Assembly (NCBI RefSeq): GCF_016758195.1
Contig: NZ_QYAC01000008.1
Location: 62,001-126,000, forward strand
Source of the DNA: Leucobacter chromiireducens subsp. solipictus
GTDB lineage: Bacteria; Actinomycetota; Actinomycetes; Actinomycetales; Microbacteriaceae
Direction of reading: 5' to 3'
DNA length: 64,000 bases
The notes below the pieces were generated by a model. That model searched no databases and was not told the DNA's origin. It worked only from the letters and a program-made list of their open reading frames with translations. The translations under genes were made by a program, and so were the position numbers. Below are positions 54,127-64,000 of the stretch, piece by piece (positions within the stretch are counted from its first letter, which is position 1; every line of letters starts with the position of its first letter).

Positions 54127-55902
54127 TTAGTCGCCGGACCCCTGCTCGGGCTTCTCGGGGTCGGGCTTCTGCTCGGCGGGTGCCTTGACCGTGATGGTCG
54201 CAGCCTCCGACGCCGGCGAGGTGCGCGTCACCGAGGAGCCGTTCCCGCAGGTGACGGAGTAGCTCACGCTGATCGACCCGTCGCTCGCACCGGCGGCGAG
54301 CTCGTTCGCGGTGACCGCCACGTTCGGCGACTGCACGGAGCCCGGACCGGTCCCGTCGCCGCCGATCGTGACGTTGTACGCCTGGAGGGTGAGGCCGGTG
54401 GGGCAGCTCGCGACGCCCCAGCTGACGTTCGACACCGCGCCCGAGTTCACACTCGCCGGGCTCGCCGTCGGCGCCGCGGGCTGCGCGACCTCGCCGTAGG
54501 GCACGTTGTACGTCAGGGTGATGAGCTGATCGAAGGGCACCCGATCGCCCGTGGGGTTCACCGAGGTGACGATGTTCAGCTGGTCGTCCGGCGCCTGATT
54601 GCCCGGCTGCGGCTTCACGTTTGAGAACCCGAGACCCTGCAGGTACCCGACGGCCTCATCGATGTTCATGCCGATGAGCTGGCCGTCATCCACCACGCCC
54701 GTCGTGACGGGCGGCGGTGTGGTGGTCGTGGGCGGCTTGGTCGTCTTGGGCGGGGTCTTCGACGTGGTGGTCGGCTTCGGATCGCCCGAGTTGCCGCTCA
54801 GCAGCGCGTAGGCGGTGCCGCCGCCGATGATCAAGAGCAGCGCGAGGAGCGTGATCAGCGGCCACGTCCACGGGCTCTTCTTCTTTTTCGGGGTGTCCTC
54901 GGGATCGCCCTCGAGGCCCTCCTCGCCGAGCGCGACCGTGTCGGCGGCCTGGCCGGGCAGCGCGGTGGTGCGCGGCAGCGCCGTGGTCGCCGCGTCCATG
55001 CCCGCCGTCTGCTCGGGCAGCACCGTGGTCGCGGGGGCCGTCTCGCCGAGCACCTGCGGCACGTAGCTCGCGGCGAGCTGCACATCGCCGCGGTGCAGCG
55101 CGGTCGCCGCCTGGGCGAGCTTCGCAGCCGTCTGCGGGCGCCCGGAGGCGTCCTTCGCAAGGCACGCGTAGACGAGGTTGCGCACGGGCTCCGGGATGTC
55201 GCTCGGCAGATCCGGTGGGGTGTCGTTGATCTGCGCCATGGCGATCGCGACCTGCGATTCCCCGGTGAACGGCCGGCGGCCGGCGAGGCATTCGTAGGCG
55301 ACCACGCCGAGCGAGTAGATGTCGGTCGTCGAGGTGGCCGTGTGGCCGCTCGCCTGCTCCGGCGCGAGGTACTGCACCGTGCCCATGACCTGGCCGGTCG
55401 CGGTGAGCGGCACCTGGTCGGCGATGCGCGCGATGCCGAAGTCGGTGATCTTGACGCGGCCCTCGGGCGTGATCAGCAGGTTGCCCGGCTTGATGTCGCG
55501 GTGGACCAGGCCGGCATCGTGCGCGGCCTGCAGCGAGGTCGCGGTCTGGGCCACGATCCCCAGCACGCGGTTCGGTGGGAGGCGGCCCTCACGCTCGATG
55601 ATCGACGAGAGCGGCTCGCCGGGCACGAGCTCCATCACGATGTACGCGGAGCCCTGCTCCTCGCCGTAGTCGAAGACGTTCGCGATGCCCTCATGGTTCA
55701 CGAGTGCGGCGTGCCGAGCCTCGGCGCGGAACCGCTCGAGGAAGCCCGGGTCTCCCATGTACTCATCTTTGAGGATCTTGATGGCGACGGTGCGACCGAT
55801 AATGCTGTCGGTAGCGTTCCATACCTCGCCCATGCCCCCGACGGCGATCCTCGAGCTGAGCTCGTAGCGTCCGCCGAATGTGATCCCTGCTGCTGGTCTC
55901 AT
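54127..55902 (-). CDS. pknA: Serine/threonine protein kinase PknA with extended extracellular region
   Basis: A 591-residue kinase. The catalytic domain (about 10-270) has [47 protein letters not shown]. After a Thr-rich juxtamembrane region comes a transmembrane helix ([22 protein letters not shown]), a Thr/Pro linker, one PASTA-like repeat ([22 protein letters not shown]) and a beta-sandwich-like part ([20 protein letters not shown]) with two Cys. Classic PknA lacks such an ectodomain. Start ATG 55902 overlaps the pbpA stop (ATGA). Confidence 0.94.
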   Translation of the reverse strand: MRPAAGITFGGRYELSSRIAVGGMGEVWNATDSIIGRTVAIKILKDEYMGDPGFLERFRAEARHAALVNHEGIANVFDYGEEQGSAYIVMELVPGEPLSSIIEREGRLPPNRVLGIVAQTATSLQAAHDAGLVHRDIKPGNLLITPEGRVKITDFGIARIADQVPLTATGQVMGTVQYLAPEQASGHTATSTTDIYSLGVVAYECLAGRRPFTGESQVAIAMAQINDTPPDLPSDIPEPVRNLVYACLAKDASGRPQTAAKLAQAATALHRGDVQLAASYVPQVLGETAPATTVLPEQTAGMDAATTALPRTTALPGQAADTVALGEEGLEGDPEDTPKKKKSPWTWPLITLLALLLIIGGGTAYALLSGNSGDPKPTTTSKTPPKTTKPPTTTTPPPVTTGVVDDGQLIGMNIDEAVGYLQGLGFSNVKPQPGNQAPDDQLNIVTSVNPTGDRVPFDQLITLTYNVPYGEVAQPAAPTASPASVNSGAVSNVSWGVASCPTGLTLQAYNVTIGGDGTGPGSVQSPNVAVTANELAAGASDGSISVSYSVTCGNGSSVTRTSPASEAATITVKAPAEQKPDPEKPEQGSGD

Positions 55903-57386
55903 TCGCTCAACACCGCTTCCATTACTCGTTTTCCAATGGCCGTGGGAATGTCGTACGACGACCCCACATAACCGTATGCTTCTCCGCCACCGTCTTCGAC
56001 CACAACGGCGACGGCAACCTCTGGGTCGTCCACTGGAGCAAACCCTGTGTACCACAGCGTAAAGGGCAGGTCATTCCCTTCGGCGTTGGTGCCGTTCTCC
56101 GCGGTCCCCGTCTTTCCCGCGACGCGGACGCCCGGGATCGCTGACTTCATCGCGAGCCCGTCCGCGGAGGAGACGCCCTTCTCCATCATCCCGGTCACCG
56201 CATCCGCGGTTTTCGAGGAGATCGGCTTGCTGAACTCGGTCGGACTGAACTGCGTCTCCACCCGAAGATCCGGGGTGATGACCTGCTCAACCAGGGTCGG
56301 CTTCATCACCGTACCGCCATTCGCGATGCCCGCGGAGACCATTGCCATCTGCAGCGGGGTGGCGCGCACGTCGAGCTGCCCGATCGAGGACAGCGCGGCT
56401 TCCGCGTCGCTCTCCGGGGTGGGCGCGACGCTCTGGGTGACGGTGAGCGGGATCGTGAGATCCTGCTCGAATCCGAAGGCCCGCGCCATCTCGGACACCG
56501 CGTCGGGGTCCAGCTTCATCGCCAACTCCGCAATCGGGATGTTGCAGGAGAGCACGATCGCCTGCTCGAGGGTCGCTTTCTCGTCAGGCCCGCAGGCGGT
56601 GCGTGAGGCGTTCTGCATCACGCTCGTCGACTGCGGCAGGGTGAGCTGCGCGGGGTTCGGGAACGAGGAACTGGGGCTCGCGTCGCCGCTCTCGATTGCG
56701 GCGGCCGCGACGAGCAGCTTGTAGACCGAGCCGGGGTGGTACAGATCGCCCGCAATCGCGCGGTTCTGGAGGGGTCGCGTGGGATCCTCCTCCAGCTGCT
56801 TGTAGTTCGTGATGATGTCCGCGTTGCTGTTCGAGGACAGCAGGTTCGGATCGAAGCTCGGGGTGGACACCAGCGCCAGAATCTTGCCGGTCTTCGGCTC
56901 GATGGCGACCACGGCACCCTCGAAGCCCTGTTCCGTCATCGCGGCAGCGGCCGCCTCCTGCACGCGTGCGTCGATCGTCGTCTCCACCGAGCTGCCCTGC
57001 GGGGCGACGCCGTTCAACGTGTTCATGATGCGGGTGAAGAACTGTGCGTTGCCGATGCCGGAGAGCTCCTGGTTCATCGCCGATTCGAGGCCCGAGATGC
57101 CCTGCGAATGCGAGAAATAGCCGGTGATCGGGGCATAGAGCGGTCCCGCGGAGTACTGCCGCACGTAGCGGAAGGAGTCGTCGGTGGGCGTGGAGAACGC
57201 CACCGGATCGCCGCCCACGAGGATCGAGCCGCGCTCGACCTTGTAGCCGTTCTTGACCGTGCGGCCGTTGAGCTCGTTGGCGCGGAGCTCGTCCGCGGTG
57301 ACGAACTGGATCATGGTGACCGCGAAAAAGAGCGCGATGAACATCGCGAACACGGTGCGGGTAATGAACTTCAGCTGCTTGTTCAT
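55899..57386 (-). CDS. pbpA: Penicillin-binding protein (transpeptidase, PbpA type)
   Basis: Class B PBP that crosslinks peptidoglycan. The 495-residue product has an N-terminal transmembrane helix, a dimer domain, and the transpeptidase motifs SxxK ([15 protein letters not shown]), SxN ([10 protein letters not shown]) and KTG ([11 protein letters not shown]). It is coupled to rodA upstream and pknA downstream by ATGA overlaps, pairing with RodA as glycosyltransferase-transpeptidase. Confidence 0.95.
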   Translation of the reverse strand: MNKQLKFITRTVFAMFIALFFAVTMIQFVTADELRANELNGRTVKNGYKVERGSILVGGDPVAFSTPTDDSFRYVRQYSAGPLYAPITGYFSHSQGISGLESAMNQELSGIGNAQFFTRIMNTLNGVAPQGSSVETTIDARVQEAAAAAMTEQGFEGAVVAIEPKTGKILALVSTPSFDPNLLSSNSNADIITNYKQLEEDPTRPLQNRAIAGDLYHPGSVYKLLVAAAAIESGDASPSSSFPNPAQLTLPQSTSVMQNASRTACGPDEKATLEQAIVLSCNIPIAELAMKLDPDAVSEMARAFGFEQDLTIPLTVTQSVAPTPESDAEAALSSIGQLDVRATPLQMAMVSAGIANGGTVMKPTLVEQVITPDLRVETQFSPTEFSKPISSKTADAVTGMMEKGVSSADGLAMKSAIPGVRVAGKTGTAENGTNAEGNDLPFTLWYTGFAPVDDPEVAVAVVVEDGGGEAYGYVGSSYDIPTAIGKRVMEAVLSE

Positions 57387-58784
57387 GCGCGGATCACCAA
57401 CTTCGGTCGATTGCGGACAGAGTTGGAGAGCAATATGAGCAGGGCGATGATGATCCAGTTCGACACGAGCGAGGACCCGCCCGCCGCGAGGAACGGCGCC
57501 GTGAGCCCGGTCAGCGGGATCAGGCGGGTCACGCCGCCGACCACGATGAACACCTGCAGCGCGATCGCGAAGGCGAGACCCGCGGCGAGCAGCTTGCCGA
57601 AGTCGTCCTGCCCGGCAAAGCCGATGCGCAGGCCGCGGCCCACGAGCAGCAGATACGCCGCGAGGATCACGAACAGCCCGATCAGCCCGAGTTCTTCACC
57701 GAGGCTCGGGATGATGTAGTCGCTCTGCGCGAGTGGGGTGTCGGCCGGGTAGCCCTGACCCAGTCCCGTGCCGGTCATGCCGCCGTTGGCCATCCCGAAC
57801 AGGCCCTGCACCATCTGGTGGCTCACCCCGTAGGGATCCGCGAAGGGGTTCAACCAGTTCTCAAAGCGCTGGTTCACATACTCGAGGGTCTGGCTCGCGA
57901 CCAGGCCGCCCACGAGGAACAATCCGACGCCCAGGATGATCCAGCCGATCCTGCCCGTCGCGAGATACAGCATCGACAGGAACAAGCCGAAGTACAGCAG
58001 CGACGTTCCGAGGTCGCGCTGGAACACCAGGACGCTCATGGCCGCCAGCCAGAACACGAGCAGGGGACCGAGGTCGCGGCCGCGCGGGAAGCGGATGCCG
58101 AGCACCTTTTTCCCGACCATCGCGAGCGAGTCCCGGTTGCGCACCAGATAGCCCGCGAAGAAGATCGCGAGCAGGATCTTCGCGATCTCACCCGGCTGGA
58201 AGGAGAACGAGCCGATGTGGATCCACACCCGTGCGCCGTTGATGGTCTTGCCGATGCCCGGCAGCATGGGCATGAGCAGCAAGATCACGGCGGCGAGGCC
58301 CGTGAGGTAGGTGTAGCGGAACAGCACGATGTGGTTGCGGATCAGCGCGAGCACCACGATCGCGGCGACCACCGCGACGGTGGACCACACGAGCTGCCGC
58401 ACCGAGTCGGCGCCCCACCCGGTGAGGTCGTTCGCGAGGTCGATCCGGTAGATCATTGCCACGCCCACCACGTTGAGGAACGCGGCGATGGGCATGATCA
58501 GGGGATCCGCGTCGGGCGTGACCTTGCGGATCGTGAAGTGCAGGGCGAGCAGCGCGATGATGAAGAGCGCCCCGGAGGGCAGCAGCGTCGCGGTCACCGC
58601 CCCGTTCACCGTCATATCGATGATGATGACGGCCGCGACGCCCACGGCGATCGCGAACAGCAGCAGCGACAGCTCGAGGCCCATGAGCAGGCGCGGGGCG
58701 CGCAGCGCGGTGATCCGCTGCAGCACCGTCTCGCTCGTCCGGGTCTTCTCGAAGGTCCGGGGCTCGTCGTTCCCGGTCTGGGCG

Positions 58785-58792
<8 letters not shown>
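57383..58792 (-). CDS. rodA: SEDS peptidoglycan polymerase RodA/FtsW
   Basis: A 469-residue SEDS protein with about twelve transmembrane helices. It has the family landmarks GARVWIHIGSFSFQPGEIAKI, FQRDLGTSLLYFG, HQMVQGLFGMANGG, GLGQGYPADTPLAQSDYI and GGSSLVSNWI. RodA polymerises lipid II with the adjacent PbpA. It starts with GTG and overlaps pstP by 8 bases. Confidence 0.95.
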
Positions 58793-60053
<1,261 letters not shown>

Positions 60054-60055
60054 GC

Positions 60056-60649
60056 TTATGGCCTCAACTCAAACGTCGTCGTGCCGATCGTGACCGGCGT
60101 GTAGAGCGGGACGATGGCCGGCTTGGTGACGCGCTCGCCGCCCAGCTTCGTGCCGTTCGTGGAGTCGAGGTCCGTGAGCAGCCACTGATCGCCCGAGCGC
60201 GACAGCCGCGCGTGATACGTCGAGGTGTACTCGTCCACGATCACGAGCGTGGAATCGCCGCTGCGGCCGATCGTCACGACGTCCTCGTCGAGCGGGATCG
60301 TGGTTCCGCTCGCGACGCCGGAGATGATCGCGAGCGTGCCCGCCGGGCCGCCCGAGTGGCTCACACCGGCCGTGGGCAGCGCCCCGCCGGAGGGCGTGAG
60401 CGGGGGCACCGACGATGCCGGGGCGCCGGATGCCGAGTGCGGTGGCGCCGCCGCGACGGGCGTGGGGCTCGGGGCGACAACGTGCGCACCGCCGCCCGAG
60501 CCGGACGCCGCGCCGGTGCCGTCGCCGCGCATGCGCCGCACGGGGGCACCGAACAGGTCGCTTCGGAGCGCGTACACGATCGCGAAGATAAACAGCCACA
60601 ACAGGAGTAGAAACCCGATCCGTAGGACCAGGAGGGTGAGCTCGCTCAT
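60056..60649 (-). CDS. fhaB: FHA-domain membrane protein FhaB (FipA-type)
   Basis: A 197-residue protein with an N-terminal transmembrane helix (LVLRIGFLLLLWLFIFAIVYAL), a Pro/Ala/Ser-rich linker and a C-terminal FHA domain (TIGRSGDSTLVIVDEYTSTYHARLSR, LTDLDSTNGTKLGG) that binds phosphothreonine. Start ATG 60649 overlaps the fhaA stop (ATGA). Confidence 0.94.
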   Translation of the reverse strand: MSELTLLVLRIGFLLLLWLFIFAIVYALRSDLFGAPVRRMRGDGTGAASGSGGGAHVVAPSPTPVAAAPPHSASGAPASSVPPLTPSGGALPTAGVSHSGGPAGTLAIISGVASGTTIPLDEDVVTIGRSGDSTLVIVDEYTSTYHARLSRSGDQWLLTDLDSTNGTKLGGERVTKPAIVPLYTPVTIGTTTFELRP

Positions 60650-61575
60650 AGGCCTCTCCAAAAGTCCTCATCAATGCCGGGCGTGTCGCCGCCCGCCTGT
60701 CCGCCCGCCGGTCGGTTCGACGCGGGCGGCGTCGCCCGACGTGCGCCGGGGAGGGGGAAGTTTCCGGGATCCGCCGCCGGCGGCACCTGCGCCTCGGCGG
60801 GACGCGCCGGGCTCGCGGGCCGCGCGGGCTGTGCAGGCTGGGATGCCGCGGGTGCCGCGGGTGCGGGCCGGGTGGGCGCTGCCGGTGCCGGGCGGCGCTG
60901 CGCTGCGGCGTCGCGGGAGGGCACCATCTGGAACACCAGTGAGGTCTGCCCGATCGTGATCGTGATGCCCTGCACCAGGGCCGCCTCGCGGAAGCGCTGG
61001 CCGTTGATCTTCGAGCCGTTCGTGGAGCCCAGATCCCGAGCGATGCCGGCGGAACCGTCCCAGATCAGCTCGAGGTGCTTCCGCGAGGCCGCCGTGTCCG
61101 AGATCCGGATCCCGCAATCGCTGCCGCGACCCACCGTGGTGGTGCCGCGGGGGAGTTCGTGTCGCGTGCCGTCCACATCGATGGCCGCCACCCAGTCCAC
61201 GGAGCCCTCGACACGCAGGGCGTCGATCTCCAACACGCCGGTCGTCAAAGATTCGTCGGCGCGGACTTCCACATCGGGTTCACCCAGCAGTTGGTAGCTC
61301 TGCCGCTTCGCGTGTTTGAGCACCACGCCCCGCAGTTCCTGTTCGAGTGCGGCTCCCAGGTTCTGCAACCGCTCGGCGTCCTTCGTTGACACGCGGACGG
61401 TGAAGCGATTCGGGGCCAACACGCGGTCCCGGTCCACAATCACCGCGCCAATATCGAGCTCCCGTTTGAGCGCCGAAGCGATCTCCACCGGTTGCACGCC
61501 GGAGCGGAATGTGCGCGCGAATGCGCCGTTTACGGCACGTTCGAGCCCACGCTCTACGCTGTCGAGAATGCCCAC
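60646..61575 (-). CDS. fhaA: FHA-domain protein FhaA with DUF3662
   Basis: First gene of the operon. The product (about 309 residues) has the N-terminal DUF3662 domain (GILDSVERGLERAVNGAFARTFRSGVQPVEIASALKREL), a long Pro/Ala-rich C-terminal part and an FHA domain in between (VGRGSDCGIRISDTAASRKHLEL, DLGSTNGSKINGQ). In most relatives the FHA domain is at the very C-terminus; here a 90-residue Pro/Ala/Arg tail follows it. Start at GTG 61575. Confidence 0.93.
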   Translation of the reverse strand: MGILDSVERGLERAVNGAFARTFRSGVQPVEIASALKRELDIGAVIVDRDRVLAPNRFTVRVSTKDAERLQNLGAALEQELRGVVLKHAKRQSYQLLGEPDVEVRADESLTTGVLEIDALRVEGSVDWVAAIDVDGTRHELPRGTTTVGRGSDCGIRISDTAASRKHLELIWDGSAGIARDLGSTNGSKINGQRFREAALVQGITITIGQTSLVFQMVPSRDAAAQRRPAPAAPTRPAPAAPAASQPAQPARPASPARPAEAQVPPAADPGNFPLPGARRATPPASNRPAGGQAGGDTPGIDEDFWRGL

Positions 61576-61713
61576 GAGTTGGTGACGCCCTTTCGGTTTG
61601 CACCGCGAATCCGCGATGACGGTTCGTTTCAGTTTAGCCCGCTTTGGTGTGAGGGGCATGGTGCTGCTAAGGTTGTGGAGTTGGCAGGGCGGAAACGCTC
61701 AGCTCGACAACTC

Positions 61714-61796
61714 GCGCGAGTGGCGGAATGGCAGACGCGCTGGCTTCAGGTGCCAGTGCCCGCAAGGGCGTGGGGGTTCAAGTCCCCCCTCGCGCA
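61714..61796 (+). tRNA. tRNA-Leu (anticodon CAG)
   Basis: A class II tRNA with a long variable arm (TGCCCGCAAGGGCG). Acceptor GCGCGAG pairs with CTCGCGC, the anticodon loop TTCAGGT gives CAG, and the T arm contains GGTTCAAGTCC. The discriminator is A and the next bases are CGA, so the 3' CCA is not encoded, unlike the tRNA-Ile and tRNA-Ala of this window. Confidence 0.96.
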
Positions 61797-61804
61797 CGAG
61801 AGTA

Positions 61805-61842
61805 ACGCAGCAGGCCCCCGGAAAACCGGGGGCCTGCTGCGT
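61805..61842 (+). terminator. Terminator after tRNA-Leu
   Basis: Perfect 17-bp stem (61805-61821 with 61826-61842), AAAA loop, and a short T-rich tail. The rest of the gap to 62018 contains no gene. Confidence 0.92.
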
Positions 61843-62030
61843 TTCTGAAGCTCCTCAGGCTCCTCAGGCACTCCCGTTCTGCGCCGACACCGCACTTTCG
61901 CACCTTCTCGTCGGCTCGAACGCATGAGATTGCGTTCTCGGTGGGGTTCCGGGTGGTGGGGCACCGGCAGCGGTACCGGCACCGGCAGCGGGGGCTGCGG
62001 GAGCGTTTCGTGAGTGCGTAGAGTACGGGG

Positions 62031-62561
62031 ATGGATCCGTCTCCTCAGCCGCGCACGCCTCAGGCCCACGTCGTCGCCCGGGCGCTGCAGGATCGAGGCT
62101 GGGTCTTCGAGGCTTCGGTGGTGGCGGATAGGGCCGCGGGTGCGGGCGTACCCGAGCCTCTGCGCGATGCACCGCCCGAGTTCGTTGCCTGGGCGACCTC
62201 GTTTACTCGACTGAGCAGTGCGGACGACGCGGTGTGGTTCCTGTCCGCGGAGGACTACCGTGATCCGGTTCCCGAGGCGTTTGCCTGGAACGCGTTCGGA
62301 CAGCTCAGCCTTGAGGCCGCGGGCAGCGACGCGCAGCGCGCCGACATTGCACGGTTCTGGCGGCGGCACTGGCCAGTCCTGTTGGCGGTGCGGGGGCACT
62401 ACGCGTATCTCGCGGTGCGGAACGACGGTGTGATCGTGCACGGTGAGGAACCCGAGTTCGAGGAGACCACGGTGATTGCCCAAGATCTTGCGACGTTGCT
62501 CTCCGCGGTCGTCGAGGGGGACAGGACCTGGGTGTTTGAGGAATCAGGTCGCGCGTTCTGA
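62031..62561 (+). CDS. SMI1/KNR4-like protein, possible immunity protein
   Basis: A 176-residue soluble protein. The C-terminal half has the SMI1/KNR4-type pattern (GHYAYLAVRNDGVIVHGEEPEFEETTVIAQDLATLL), in which an aromatic/aliphatic strand is followed by an acidic helix. This fold is frequent among immunity proteins of contact-dependent toxins, but no toxin gene is adjacent, so the role stays open. TAGAGT lies 6 bases before the ATG: a leaderless start. Confidence 0.6.
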   Translation: MDPSPQPRTPQAHVVARALQDRGWVFEASVVADRAAGAGVPEPLRDAPPEFVAWATSFTRLSSADDAVWFLSAEDYRDPVPEAFAWNAFGQLSLEAAGSDAQRADIARFWRRHWPVLLAVRGHYAYLAVRNDGVIVHGEEPEFEETTVIAQDLATLLSAVVEGDRTWVFEESGRAF

Positions 62562-62721
62562 GAGGACGTGGGTATCGGGATCCGCGAAGACCTCACCGAT
62601 AGCGAGGCATGCGATCGCTCGGGCACTCTCGTGCTGCATTCGGTGATGTCGTGAGGCATCGCGACAATCATCACCTACTCCACACTGGGACCGGTGGTAA
62701 GACTCTCTCAGATCGTGTTCA

Positions 62722-64000
62722 TCACGTCACTGGAACCTCCAGCGAGTGCTCGCCAGAGGGACGATCATGCGTGACGAGCAGCTGTTGGTTCGCAAACTCC
62801 CGGATGCCGAGGGATCCCAGTTCCCGGCCGAAGCCCGAGCGTTTGACTCCGCCGAAGGGGAACGCCGGGTTACCGCCCTTCGGTCCGTTCAGTGCGAGCA
62901 TTCCGCACTCGAGTTCGGCCGCGAAGCGGTCAGCCTCGTCCACGCGTTCGGCGTACACCGTCGCCCCCAAACCGTATGCGGAGTCGTTAGCGAGGGCGAT
63001 GGCCTCCGAGACATCGGCCGCCGCGCAGAGCACGGCGACCGGCCCGAAGAGTTCCTCGGTCCAGACCGGGTGATCGCGTGGGGGATCGAACACGATTTGT
63101 GGGGAGAACGCGGGACCGCTGCGCGTGAGTTCGCTGCGGTCACCGCGCACCTCGACGCCTAGAGTCACCGCGGACTGCAGGATCTCGCGGAGTGCAGCGG
63201 CACCCGCCGGGGTCGCCAGCGGGCCGAGCACGGTGTGCTCCTCGAGCGGGTCGCCCGGGATGGCTGCGAGGAAGCGAGCGCTGAACTGCTCAGCGAATCG
63301 TGGCATGAGGTCCGCACGGACGATGATCCGCTTGGGTGAGACGCAGGTTTGACCGCCGTTTGCGAGCCGTGCGTCGGCCGCTGCGATGGCGAGCTCGTCG
63401 ACTCGCGCCGCATCGAACACGATGAAGGGGTCGTTGCCGCCAAGCTCAAGGACGACCTTTGTCGCGGCAGCACCCGCGCGGCGGGCGATCCCGGCACCGG
63501 CGGCGTCACCGCCGGTGAAAGAGACCCCCGTGATAGCGGGGTGATCGATTGCGGCGGCCGTCTGTGCATGGTCGAAGCCGGAATCGGCAACGAGCCCCGG
63601 GGGAGCCCCAGCCGCCGCGAAGATGTCGGCTACGGCGCGGGCACTCCCGGTGCAGATCCGGGCGTGCTTGATCAAGACGCCGTTGCCGAGCAGCAGGTTT
63701 GGCGCGATGAGCCGGATGAGCTGATAGTGCGGGTAGTTCCAGGGCATGATGCCCAACACCACGCCGGTCGGGCGCATTCGGACCCGGGCGGTCTGACCGG
63801 GCTCGGTATCGAGCGTGGTCTCGGCCAACAGAGGCACCGCCTCGCGGGCTGTGTATTCCAGGATCCGCACGCAGCTATCGATCTCGCCCCGTCCCTGCGC
63901 GATCGGCTTCCCCATTTCCTCGGCCATCGTCCGAGCGAGTTCCGTCGCGCGCTCGGCGTACAACCCCGCAGCTCGGCGTAAAACTGCCACGCGCTCGGCG
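62722..64000 (-). CDS. Aldehyde dehydrogenase, succinate-semialdehyde dehydrogenase-like (5' end outside window)
   Basis: NAD(P)-dependent oxidation of an aldehyde. About 425 residues are present and the frame runs off the window end, so some N-terminal residues are missing. Motifs: PWNYPHYQLIRL, GVSFTGGDAAGA (cofactor), catalytic Glu in VVLELGGNDPFIV, catalytic Cys in NGGQTCVSPKR, and EELFGPVAVL. The short YneI/GabD1-type pattern (ELGGNDPFIV) points to succinate-semialdehyde dehydrogenase. The 160 bases upstream of its stop (62562-62721) hold no gene. Confidence 0.9.
   Translation of the reverse strand, partial: AERVAVLRRAAGLYAERATELARTMAEEMGKPIAQGRGEIDSCVRILEYTAREAVPLLAETTLDTEPGQTARVRMRPTGVVLGIMPWNYPHYQLIRLIAPNLLLGNGVLIKHARICTGSARAVADIFAAAGAPPGLVADSGFDHAQTAAAIDHPAITGVSFTGGDAAGAGIARRAGAAATKVVLELGGNDPFIVFDAARVDELAIAAADARLANGGQTCVSPKRIIVRADLMPRFAEQFSARFLAAIPGDPLEEHTVLGPLATPAGAAALREILQSAVTLGVEVRGDRSELTRSGPAFSPQIVFDPPRDHPVWTEELFGPVAVLCAAADVSEAIALANDSAYGLGATVYAERVDEADRFAAELECGMLALNGPKGGNPAFPFGGVKRSGFGRELGSLGIREFANQQLLVTHDRPSGEHSLEVPVT

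Overview
The window is GC-rich, densely coded DNA from the replication-origin region of an actinobacterial chromosome. Gene order (rpmH-dnaA-dnaN-recF-dciA-gyrB-gyrA), CrgA, the fhaA-to-pknB envelope operon, DUF3566 and DUF6049 proteins, mycothiol-type genes and frequent leaderless starts all fit Actinobacteria, most likely family Microbacteriaceae. The genus cannot be fixed from the sequence alone. Genes left of dnaA run mostly on the minus strand and those right of it mostly on the plus strand, as expected for replication leaving oriC in both directions.

Layout. 1-2.9 kb: dnaB (partial), rplI, rpsR, ssb, rpsF, with a dense DnaA-box cluster in front of dnaB. 3-8 kb: mshA-like glycosyltransferase, inositol-phosphate synthase, MshB-like deacetylase and CCA-adding enzyme, that is, mycothiol-type genes plus tRNA maturation. 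8-12 kb: DUF6049 surface protein, trxB, trxA, an SRPBCC protein. 12.5-17.4 kb: parB, parA, rsmG (broken by an in-frame stop), jag, yidC, yidD, rnpA, rpmH. 17.4-27.5 kb: oriC and the replication/gyrase genes, with four parS-like sites between 15.0 and 23.0 kb. 27.7-28.1 kb: tRNA-Ile and tRNA-Ala.

28.0-32.5 kb is an AT-richer integrated element of about 4.5 kb in the 3' end of tRNA-Ala(TGC), bounded by a 24-bp direct repeat. It carries a tyrosine integrase, a Rep protein with the HUH-endonuclease plus superfamily-3-helicase layout of CRESS-DNA viruses and related bacterial plasmids, an iteron and stem-loop region that looks like its origin, and five small genes. This is the most unusual system in the window.

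32.6-40.1 kb holds a second distinctive block: an M-box Mg2+ riboswitch followed by two small one-helix membrane proteins and three CorA-type channel paralogs whose GMN signature is altered (SMN, GQN, GQN). Convergent to it are an ABC transporter with a fused double permease and, divergent from that, an ArsR regulator. A TTGCGCAAGT motif lies both in the probable arsR operator and on the -35 box of the M-box promoter, so the two blocks may share control.

40.2-64 kb: a NarL-type two-component system with a DUF4097-like protein, alpha/beta hydrolase, Nudix hydrolase, cyclophilin, rhomboid protease, a thiamine salvage operon (thiM, thiE, thiD-tenA fusion) under a TPP riboswitch, crgA, class E sortase, pabA/trpG, the cell-envelope signalling operon fhaA-fhaB-pstP-rodA-pbpA-pknA-pknB, tRNA-Leu, an SMI1/KNR4-like protein and a partial aldehyde dehydrogenase.
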